A stretch of DNA of 8,800 bases from assembly GCA_947464365.1 (NCBI GenBank), contig CANHWS010000138.1, positions 1 through 8,800 of the forward strand, read 5' to 3'. Below the pieces are notes generated by a model. That model saw nothing but the letters and a program-made list of their open reading frames with translations. It was not told where the DNA came from and did not search any database. The position numbers were made by a program, and so were the translations under genes. This DNA is from Cytophagaceae bacterium. GTDB lineage: Bacteria; Bacteroidota; Bacteroidia; Cytophagales; Flexibacteraceae. This document shows positions 1 to 5,403 of this stretch, piece after piece. Each line of letters begins with the position of its first letter. Within the stretch, counting starts at the first letter, position 1.

Positions 1-124
1 AATGAGTCGAAGGATTGATGGGATGAACTTATAAAAAACCCTACCGTTGGGATGCTGCCAATGTGCGCATCAGCACACACGAATCCCTTCAATCCATTCC
101 ATCCGCTTAATCCCAGTTCAGACA
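1..124. repeat. Palindromic intergenic repeat, copy A (left end may be cut by the window)
   Basis: This is an imperfect palindrome built like copy B at 1847-1993. The left arm at 11-30 (aggattgatgggatgaactt) matches copy B 1878-1897 at 16 of 20 positions. The same arm pairs with the right arm of its own copy, where GGATTGATGGGAT faces ATCCCTTCAATCC near 82-94. The centre holds a small hairpin, TGTGC at 62-66 and GCACA at 73-77 with a 6-base loop. The right arm at 78-124 (cacgaatc, then atccgcttaatcc, then agttcagaca) is nearly the same as in copy B. It contains no ORF. It lies directly downstream of the stop codon of the minus-strand gene at 132-1592, so it could act as a 3'-end or terminator element. 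I infer a dispersed family of non-coding repeats. The left boundary is not visible. Confidence 0.7.
33..51 (-). terminator. Weak terminator-like stem with T run inside repeat copy A
   Basis: Read on the minus strand, a short CCC/GGG stem (plus 49-51 and 39-41) is followed directly by six T residues (plus 33-38, aaaaaa). It lies about 80 bases past the stop codon of the T9SS-cargo gene. The stem is only three GC pairs plus possible weak inner pairs, so this is suggestive only. Confidence 0.25.
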
Positions 125-131
125 CAAACAC

Positions 132-1592
132 CTACCGCACCACCACCCGCCCAACAAACGGCACCTTGCCATCTGCCACCGTGAGGCGATAGAGGTATAG
201 CCCAGGGGCCAAACCAGTAAGGTCTAGGGCTTGGTCTGGTAGGATGGGGGCATCTAAGGCGAGGGAGCCAGCCGTGGTGAATAACCGCAATTGCCCAGGC
301 CGATCTAGACCACGGAACTGCACCTGCCCAGAAGTAGGATTGGGGAATGCCACAGGAGCTACTGATTGCGCCACCTCCCGAGGGCCACCCAACTCTGTAA
401 GCGGGTCAAAAGGCCGACCGAAGTTGGCAATTTTGGTAAAGTAAAAATTCTGGCCTGTGTAGGGCACTTGGAAAGCATCATCAATAAATCCGCACAGAAC
501 CGCGCTTTGGTCTGGGTTATAGGTAATACCGTAGAGGTATAGTTCATTACTACTTGGCAAGGCTGCAACTAAGATCCGCCAAAGACGTTGACCATTTGCA
601 TTTACTTTGGTCATGTAAAAATCAACACTATTCCGAGCCTTTGATGTGTATATTACACTACCATCATCCATAATCCTGCATGGAATGCTCGAACCAGAAC
701 CGATCTCCGAAATAAGCCATTCTTGACTATAGTCTGGCCTGAGTTTAGCAATGTAAAAATCGGGGGGCACGGTAGTGCTTGCCAATACACTTGTCTGTAC
801 CAACAAACCACCATCCGGGCACCGTTGCACAAAGTTAAAGTTTGGCCCACCAGAAGTTGGAGGAACAAACAAATTCCGGGTACTATCCACAATAACCCCG
901 TTAGAGTCTACCACCATACGCACCAACCGATTAGCCACCGAACCACCCAAGATGATTTTGCCATCCGCATCATTAAAGGCAGCAAATTGATTAGGATTAG
1001 TCGACCCCGGATTATAAGCTTTGAGCCAGTCTAGATACCCTTGTCGTGTGAAGCGTGCAAGGAACCAATCAAGATTGGTATTAGGATAAATGCGACCATA
1101 ACTAGAGATACCATAAACCATCAAGTCCCCATTTTTGGCCTTGAACATGCCATACGGTTGCAACGCATATAATGGATCCTTTACGATCGCCGTTCTGATG
1201 ATACTACCTGTAGAATCTACGAGCTGTAAAGCGAAACCACCTCGATCTGCAGGATTAGGGAATGTTAATGCGTCTATTACCACTACCAAGGTACGATCGT
1301 CCAATGGAACTACGCCTTTCCCATTTCCAGCCACGCCTAGTGGACGAGTCCAAAGCAATCGTCCATCTCTACCAATTTTGGCAATGTGGGCACCATCATA
1401 ATCATAAGTTGAAACATTAAGCGTAAATAAACGCCCACCACCTACCGCATAATATGCAGCGGAGTCTAAACTTGTGATCGAGAACAATCGATCTGAGTAG
1501 ATCGAAACGGCATGAATCTTTGTCCAAACAATTTGTTGGCACGTTGATTGGTAACCTAACAGTGTCAACAAAAGCGTTACGAGATATCTCAT
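132..1592 (-). CDS. Secreted beta-propeller-like protein with T9SS type A sorting domain
   Basis: This encodes a 486-residue protein predicted to cross the inner membrane by Sec and the outer membrane by the type IX secretion system, ending at the cell surface or outside. Residues 1-20 form a signal peptide (MRYLVTLLLTLLGY core, cleavage probably near C18/Q19). There is a cysteine at 18, but QSTC is a poor lipobox. Residues 71-395 hold seven copies of a loose motif (A/T-K-x-x-x-x-G-x-x-x-W) starting at about 71, 122, 179, 224, 282, 328 and 386. They are spaced 45-58 residues apart, which suggests a seven-bladed propeller. Residues 413-486 are a typical sorting tail: FPNPTSG at 416-422, then LRLFTTAG, LDLTGLAPGLYLYRL and a basic VGRVVVR end. 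The ATG at 1592 gives the signal peptide directly. It is the only intact ORF for at least 400 bases upstream. No enzymatic motif is visible and the ligand is unknown. The sequence appears somewhat AT-richer than mutS and uvrA. Confidence 0.85.
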   Translation of the reverse strand: MRYLVTLLLTLLGYQSTCQQIVWTKIHAVSIYSDRLFSITSLDSAAYYAVGGGRLFTLNVSTYDYDGAHIAKIGRDGRLLWTRPLGVAGNGKGVVPLDDRTLVVVIDALTFPNPADRGGFALQLVDSTGSIIRTAIVKDPLYALQPYGMFKAKNGDLMVYGISSYGRIYPNTNLDWFLARFTRQGYLDWLKAYNPGSTNPNQFAAFNDADGKIILGGSVANRLVRMVVDSNGVIVDSTRNLFVPPTSGGPNFNFVQRCPDGGLLVQTSVLASTTVPPDFYIAKLRPDYSQEWLISEIGSGSSIPCRIMDDGSVIYTSKARNSVDFYMTKVNANGQRLWRILVAALPSSNELYLYGITYNPDQSAVLCGFIDDAFQVPYTGQNFYFTKIANFGRPFDPLTELGGPREVAQSVAPVAFPNPTSGQVQFRGLDRPGQLRLFTTAGSLALDAPILPDQALDLTGLAPGLYLYRLTVADGKVPFVGRVVVR

Positions 1593-1596
1593 GGCC

Positions 1597-1788
1597 TTAT
1601 TGTTTAATCAACTTGTACGGTGTGGCTACTTGGTCAAAATGCAGTAGATAAAGACCAGAAGCTAAATCAGTTATGTCTAACTCCAGTTTGGAACCTGCAA
1701 CTTTGGTGGATAATCCATAGCAGACGGAGGAGAGGAGGCCACCCAATATTAGCAATTGGCGGACAAGACAGGAAATGTGCTTGGTCAT
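1597..1788 (-). pseudogene. Gutted T9SS-cargo gene: signal peptide joined to end of a sorting tail
   Basis: From the ATG at 1788 the frame encodes 63 residues. The first 25 look like a Sec signal peptide: basic start MTKHISCLVRQ, then hydrophobic LLILGGLLSSVCYG. The last 36 or so are the C-terminal half of a T9SS type A sorting domain (LELDITDLASGLYLLHF, then the basic end YKLIKQ and TAA). The passenger and the front of the sorting domain (normally PNP...G) are missing. I infer an internal in-frame deletion of a larger cargo gene, but a genuine tiny secreted peptide cannot be excluded. The frame stays open upstream to a GTG at 1905, but those codons lie in repeat copy B and are unlikely to be coding. 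The stop is 4 bases before the ATG of the 486-residue protein, so both were probably once one transcription unit. Confidence 0.55.
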
Positions 1789-1846
1789 AGGCTGCGGCAT
1801 TTGTAACAAGACCAAGATAGACAAGAAAAGGTTGCCTAGGAGGCTT

Positions 1847-1993
1847 TCTGAACTAGGATTCCAGAAAAAAGATTTAACGGATTTATGGGATGGGCTTGAG
1901 GACACCTCAATGCTTGGCGGCTACCTCAATGTGCGTAAGAGCACACACGAATCTCAATAATCCGTCCAATCCGCTTAATCCTAGTTCAGACAA
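1847..1993. repeat. Palindromic intergenic repeat, copy B
   Basis: This is a 147-base imperfect palindrome. The outer arms are an exact 14-base inverted repeat: TCTGAACTAGGATT at 1847-1860 and AATCCTAGTTCAGA at 1977-1990. Inside these, gatttaacggatt (1871-1883) faces aatccgcttaatc (1968-1980) imperfectly. The centre holds the TGTGC/GCACA hairpin (1930-1934 and 1941-1945, loop gtaaga). A 9-base direct repeat, acctcaatg, lies at 1904-1912 and 1923-1931. The whole unit matches copy A at the window start in the same order and orientation. It lies between the stop of mutS and the gutted T9SS gene. It contains no ORF of its own and no transposase is nearby, so it is a non-autonomous or structural repeat. 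Confidence 0.75.
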
Positions 1994-2019
1994 CCACACA
2001 CGAATCCCAGCTCAGACAA
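1994..2019. repeat. Shortened extra right arm of the palindromic repeat
   Basis: Directly after copy B comes a contracted second right arm. The 12-mer cacacacgaatc at 1995-2006 is identical to 1942-1953 of copy B. It is followed by ccagctcagacaa, which resembles the arm end ctagttcagacaa at 1981-1993. About two dozen bases of the middle of the arm are missing. It looks like a partial tandem duplication or a deletion derivative of the same repeat. Confidence 0.6.
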
Positions 2020-2037
2020 AAAGGCAAACCTGCCCCT
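2018..2037 (-). terminator. Possible mutS terminator overlapping the stop codon
   Basis: On the minus strand AGGGGCA (plus 2031-2037) can pair with TGCCTTT (plus 2020-2026) around a 4-base loop. The stem has seven pairs, of which two are G-T, and runs into a T tract. It overlaps the mutS TAG (2036-2038). The stem is short and wobble-rich, and the palindromic repeat just downstream could equally end the transcript. Confidence 0.3.
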
Positions 2038-4648
2038 ACCTACCCTTCACCCAAAGTCCTTTCATCTCATTGAGTTTCAAAAGGGCCTCGACAGGACTGA
2101 TGGCATTGATGTCAATGACTTCAAGCAGTTTGCCAATGGCGTCTAGCTGCGGGTTCTGTGGCTCAAAGAAGGACATCTGGTAATTGTTCTTCGGCATTTC
2201 GCGCAGGTTTTCTTGGTTACGAGTTTTGGATCGCCCTTTCTCGAGGTGGGCCATGATCTCGTCGGCACGCAAAACAACTGTATTGGGGATACCCGCCATT
2301 TGGGCCACATGGATACCAAAGCTATGTTCGCTACCACCCGGTTTTAGTTTCCGGATAAAGACCACCTTATTGCCCACTTCTTTGACGGCAACGTTAAAGT
2401 TTTTGACCCTAGGTAGGTCATCCGCCAGTTGGTTAAGCTCGTGATAGTGGGTTGCAAACAGGGTGCGGGCTCTTGCCTTGGGATTGTTGTGCAGGTGCTC
2501 GACAATGGCCCAAGCGATGCTCACACCATCGTAGGTGCTAGTTCCACGGCCAATCTCATCCATCAGGACCAAGGAGTTACCGCTTAGGTTATTGAGGATA
2601 CTAGCCGTTTCGGTCATCTCGACCATAAAGGTGGACTCGCCGCGGCTAAGGTTGTCGCTAGCCCCAACACGGGTGAAAACCTTGTCCACTAAACCAATTT
2701 CGGCTTGGGTGGCAGGCACGTAACAACCCATTTGGGCCATCAGGACGATCAGGGCCGTCTGGCGTAATAAGGCCGACTTACCCGCCATGTTAGGCCCCGT
2801 GATGATCATGATCTGCTGGGAACTCGTGTCTAGCAAGATGTCGTTCGGGATGTAAGTCTCGCCAGGGGGCAGCTGCCGCTCGATGACTGGGTGTCGCCCT
2901 GCCTCGATCGTCAGCGTACTGTGGTCCCGCACACTAGGTTTGCAATAGTTATTCGCCTCCGCCACGATGGCAAAGCTCAGCAAACAATCCGCCTGAGCAA
3001 TTTGGCGCGCGTTCGTGAGCAGTGTCGTGATGTGGACTTGCAAGTACTGGATTAGGTCCAGGAAAAGCTGTTGCTCAATCTGGTTGATGCGGCTTTCAGC
3101 CGTGATGATCTTCTCCTCATACTCCTTGAGCTCCTCGGTAATGTACCGCTCGGCATTGACCAAAGTCTGTTTCCGGATCCAGTCCGTCGGAACCTTGTCT
3201 TTGTGGGCGTTCGTGACCTCGAGGTAATACCCAAACACCTTGTTATAAGAGACCTTGAGGGAGGTAATCCCAGTGCGGCTGACCTCGCGTTGCTGGATTT
3301 CCAATAGGATTTGCTTGCCGCTGGTAGCGATGTGGTGCAGGTTATCTAGCTCTACATCCACCCCGGGCATGATCATGTTGCCTTGGTTGCTAAGCATCGG
3401 GGCATCATCCCGAAGGAGAGTACCGATATGTTCTACGACATCTAGCATGGACTCAACCTTGCCAGCGATAGCATGCAGGGCGATATTGGCACTCATGAGC
3501 AAGAGCTCGCGGATGGGCTGCATTTGGCTCAGCGACCGTTTGAGCTGCACAATCTCACGCGGGGAGGCTCTACGGGAGGCTATTTTGCCAGCTAAGCGCT
3601 CGAGGTCGCCTACTTGTTTCAGGACAGGCCCTAACTCGCCAGCGATAGCCTTGTTTTTAATGAAGGCCTCGACCACTCCAAGGCGTTGTTCGATCTCGAC
3701 AAGGTCTTTAAGCGGTCGCTGGACCCACTCAACAAGCAGACGGCCACCCATAGGGGTATGCGTACGGTTCAGTATGCTTAGTAGCGGTATACCGCCCGTT
3801 TGTTGGGCTTCGACCAACTCTAGGTTCCGGAGGGTGAACTTATCTAGCCAGACAAAACGCTCGTCCTCCACCCTACTGATGGTCGTGATGTGGCCAAGGT
3901 TTTTGTGTTCTGTCTGATGGAGGTAATACAAGATGACCCCAGCAGCAATGGTGCCCAGCCGCAGCCCATCAATGCCAAACCCTTTGAGGTTTTTGGTGTC
4001 AAAGTGACGGGTCAGTTGTTCGGTCGCAAACTCCAGCTGCCAAATCCAGTCCTCTAGCCCGAAGGAGCAAAACTGATCCTGAAAGGCCTCATGATAGCCT
4101 GTCTTTTTGGCTTTGTTGAACAGGACCTCAGCAGCGCGATAATGGGTCAGGTAGCGGTCTGCATGGATTTGGTCGGCCTCTGTGCAATAAAACTCTCCCG
4201 TGCTGATGTCCAGGAAAGCCAAACCAAACCGATTGCCGTCCTGATGGACAGCCGCCAGAAAGTTGTTGCGGTTCTGGTCCAGGACGTTATCCAGCATGGC
4301 CACCCCAGGCGTCACAAGCTCGGTAACACCTCGTTTAACAATCCCGACCGCATCCTTAGGATCCTCTAGTTGGTCACAGACTGCCACCCGCACACCTGCT
4401 TGTACCAGCCGTGTCATGTAGCCCTCAAGGCTGTGGTGCGGAAAGCCCGCCAACGCCACCTCTGATGCTGATCCGTTGGATCGTTTGGTCAGGGTGATGT
4501 TCAGGATTTTGCTCGCCGTGACAGCATCCTCGCCAAAGGTTTCGTAAAAATCACCTACCCGAAACAACAACATTGCCGACGGATACTTGCGCTTGATGTC
4601 GTTGTATTGTTTCATCAAGGGCGTCTCTTTGTCACCTTTTGTGGTCAT
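2036..4648 (-). CDS. mutS: DNA mismatch repair ATPase MutS
   Basis: MutS recognises base mismatches and small loops after replication and recruits MutL. The 870-residue protein has the usual length and is intact. The N-terminal mismatch-binding domain carries the F-x-E wedge (GDFYETF, F34 and E36), where the Phe stacks on the mispair. The connector, lever and clamp domains follow. The C-terminal ABC-type ATPase has Walker A GPNMAGKS at 618-625, a Walker B ending in DE at 697-698 (LVLMDEIGRGTSTYDG) and the THYHEL switch histidine motif. The very C-terminus (ISPVEALLKLNEMK) is the usual dimerisation helix-turn-helix. The ATG at 4648 gives the expected start, with ETPLMKQY at residues 8-15. It is transcribed alone, divergently from the DksA-like gene. 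I could not find a convincing minus-strand promoter. The presence of the F-x-E motif and the length argue for MutS1 rather than a MutS2 paralogue. Confidence 0.98.
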   Translation of the reverse strand: MTTKGDKETPLMKQYNDIKRKYPSAMLLFRVGDFYETFGEDAVTASKILNITLTKRSNGSASEVALAGFPHHSLEGYMTRLVQAGVRVAVCDQLEDPKDAVGIVKRGVTELVTPGVAMLDNVLDQNRNNFLAAVHQDGNRFGLAFLDISTGEFYCTEADQIHADRYLTHYRAAEVLFNKAKKTGYHEAFQDQFCSFGLEDWIWQLEFATEQLTRHFDTKNLKGFGIDGLRLGTIAAGVILYYLHQTEHKNLGHITTISRVEDERFVWLDKFTLRNLELVEAQQTGGIPLLSILNRTHTPMGGRLLVEWVQRPLKDLVEIEQRLGVVEAFIKNKAIAGELGPVLKQVGDLERLAGKIASRRASPREIVQLKRSLSQMQPIRELLLMSANIALHAIAGKVESMLDVVEHIGTLLRDDAPMLSNQGNMIMPGVDVELDNLHHIATSGKQILLEIQQREVSRTGITSLKVSYNKVFGYYLEVTNAHKDKVPTDWIRKQTLVNAERYITEELKEYEEKIITAESRINQIEQQLFLDLIQYLQVHITTLLTNARQIAQADCLLSFAIVAEANNYCKPSVRDHSTLTIEAGRHPVIERQLPPGETYIPNDILLDTSSQQIMIITGPNMAGKSALLRQTALIVLMAQMGCYVPATQAEIGLVDKVFTRVGASDNLSRGESTFMVEMTETASILNNLSGNSLVLMDEIGRGTSTYDGVSIAWAIVEHLHNNPKARARTLFATHYHELNQLADDLPRVKNFNVAVKEVGNKVVFIRKLKPGGSEHSFGIHVAQMAGIPNTVVLRADEIMAHLEKGRSKTRNQENLREMPKNNYQMSFFEPQNPQLDAIGKLLEVIDINAISPVEALLKLNEMKGLWVKGR

Positions 4649-4754
4649 GGCGTATTAAGGAATGAGCGGTAAGGAATTGGCCCTAGGTAGTCCCTCTTTT
4701 GCGGGGCAAACGAACTAGCAATAAAACTATTGGATTATCAAAAACCAAAGTTGC

Positions 4755-4784
4755 TTGCTGCATGGCATAAAGACACTACTTTTG
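4755..4784 (+). promoter_or_regulatory. Bacteroidota-type promoter for the DksA-like gene
   Basis: TTG at 4755-4757, a 19-base spacer, and TACTTTTG at 4777-4784 match the Bacteroidota housekeeping consensus TTG-N19-TAnnTTTG exactly. The predicted transcription start is near 4791, giving a 5' leader of about 125 bases to the ATG at 4917. The -7 box lies inside a small palindrome, CTAC-TTTT-GTAG (4776-4787). The spacing and the full -7 match make this one of the better-supported regulatory calls here. Confidence 0.6.
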
Positions 4785-4787
4785 TAG

Positions 4788-4809
4788 ATACTTTCTGACA
4801 AAAAAGTAT
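4788..4809. promoter_or_regulatory. Inverted repeat at the predicted transcription start
   Basis: ATACTTT (4788-4794) and AAAGTAT (4803-4809) are a perfect 7-base inverted repeat with an 8-base spacer. They begin 3 bases after the -7 box and cover the predicted start of transcription. This placement would suit an operator for a dimeric repressor or a small 5' hairpin. The arms are AT-rich, so chance is possible. Confidence 0.35.
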
Positions 4810-4812
4810 GAT

Positions 4813-4893
4813 ATGGCGCCTGTTGCCGATCGTTTAAAGTCGCTAAGGGCGATCAAAAACGTCAGTAAGTACGGGTCAAAATCTATTTGTTGA
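4813..4893 (+). CDS. Possible 26-residue basic leader peptide
   Basis: An ATG at 4813 opens a 26-codon frame ending in TGA at 4891-4893. It starts about 22 bases after the predicted transcription start and ends 23 bases before the ATG of the DksA-like gene, in a different frame. The peptide starts MAPVADRLKSLRAIKN and is rich in Lys and Arg. It could be a regulatory uORF or chance. There is no clear Shine-Dalgarno sequence, but many Bacteroidota genes lack one. I recognise no family. Confidence 0.2.
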   Translation: MAPVADRLKSLRAIKNVSKYGSKSIC

Positions 4894-4916
4894 CGTCAAT
4901 ACCCAGTAACCTTGCT

Positions 4917-5303
4917 ATGAGCGGAACCAAAACTACACTACGCTACTCGGACGAGGAGCTTGTTGAATTTGAGCAAATCCTGAGCGAAAAGATCCTTAAA
5001 GCCAAACAAGAGTTGGCATACATCATGCAAGGCCTGACCCGTAGCAATGACACCGGGACAGACAGCACTGCTAGCACCAACAAGGGGCTAGACGATGGTG
5101 CCGACACGGCCGAGAAGGAAAACTTCATGCAGTTGGCTGCCCGCCTCCAGAAGTTCATCACACAGCTGGAGTACGCCTCTATCCGGATCAAGAACAAAAC
5201 ATACGGCGTCTGCATCGACACAGGCAAGCTGATCCCGAAAGAGCGGTTACGTGCCGTGCCGCATACGCAGCATAGCATCGAGGCCAAGCTGAAGCGGGGG
5301 TAA
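4917..5303 (+). CDS. DksA/TraR-family protein with degenerate zinc finger
   Basis: This 128-residue protein resembles the DksA/TraR family, whose members insert a coiled coil into the RNA polymerase secondary channel to adjust promoter response, often with ppGpp. Residues 11-40 and 66-94 would form the two coiled-coil helices. Between them, D60-G-A-D63-T-A65 fits the DksA tip motif DxxDxA. The C-terminal YGVCIDTGKLIPKERLRAVP is the zinc-finger segment. Only C99 remains: the other three ligand positions are T102, S120 and A123, so zinc binding is unlikely. From memory this degenerate form is common in Bacteroidota. The ATG at 4917 is preferred. An in-frame TTG at 4887 would add ten residues with no family resemblance and overlap the possible leader ORF. 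The gene stands alone, divergent from mutS and convergent with uvrA. Its target is inferred from family only. Confidence 0.85.
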   Translation: MSGTKTTLRYSDEELVEFEQILSEKILKAKQELAYIMQGLTRSNDTGTDSTASTNKGLDDGADTAEKENFMQLAARLQKFITQLEYASIRIKNKTYGVCIDTGKLIPKERLRAVPHTQHSIEAKLKRG

Positions 5304-5343
5304 GGGTAGGGCATTGCCCAATCAGATAATTTATCTTAACTAG

Positions 5344-5380
5344 AGGGGATCCCGACGAGCACTATCATCGTGGGTCCCCT
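5344..5380. terminator. Hairpin between convergent DksA-like gene and uvrA
   Basis: AGGGGAtCCCgACGA (5344-5358) pairs with TCGTGGGTCCCCT (5368-5380). All 13 right-arm bases pair, with two single-base bulges on the left arm, around a 9-base loop. It lies 40 bases past the stop of the DksA-like gene and 23 bases beyond the uvrA stop. It is followed on the plus strand by a modest T run at 5387-5390, and there is no clear T run on the minus strand. It is best read as a terminator for the plus-strand gene that may also serve uvrA. Confidence 0.65.
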
Positions 5381-5403
5381 TGTCCATTTTAAGAGGGGGG
5401 CAA

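Larger units (their letters stand above)
4649..4916. other. Divergent intergenic region between mutS and the DksA-like gene
   Basis: These 268 bases separate two divergent genes. The half nearer the plus-strand gene has a clear Bacteroidota-type promoter (4755-4784), an inverted repeat (4788-4809) and a possible 26-codon leader ORF (4813-4893). On the mutS side the minus strand has only near-matches to the -7 box, for example TAGTTTTA (plus 4724-4731) and CAACTTTG (plus 4748-4755), with no convincing -33 box. I do not call a mutS promoter. Confidence 0.6.

Noticed and set aside
1597..1905. 102-codon GTG-started version of the T9SS-tail ORF
   Set aside because: The first codons are repeat copy B, and the ATG at 1788 gives a proper signal peptide, so the longer form is unlikely.
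1..2019. CRISPR array or insertion sequence explaining the repeats
   Set aside because: Repeats are palindromic, unevenly spaced and too few, with no cas gene or transposase and no terminal target duplications that I can see.
3255..3917. 220-codon plus-strand ORF inside mutS
   Set aside because: It is antisense to an intact, well-conserved mutS, and its translation is rich in Ser, Arg and Cys with no family resemblance.
4829..4855. GATCG...CGATC inverted repeat in the leader of the DksA-like gene
   Set aside because: The arms are only five bases with a 17-base spacer, so it is weak and likely chance.
4887..4916. TTG start for the DksA-like gene
   Set aside because: The extra ten residues lack family resemblance, and an ATG at 4917 gives a normal N-terminus.
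4943..5314. 123-codon minus-strand ORF opposite the DksA-like gene
   Set aside because: It is a shadow of a recognisable gene in the opposite strand; its translation has skewed Cys/Ser composition and no recognisable motif.
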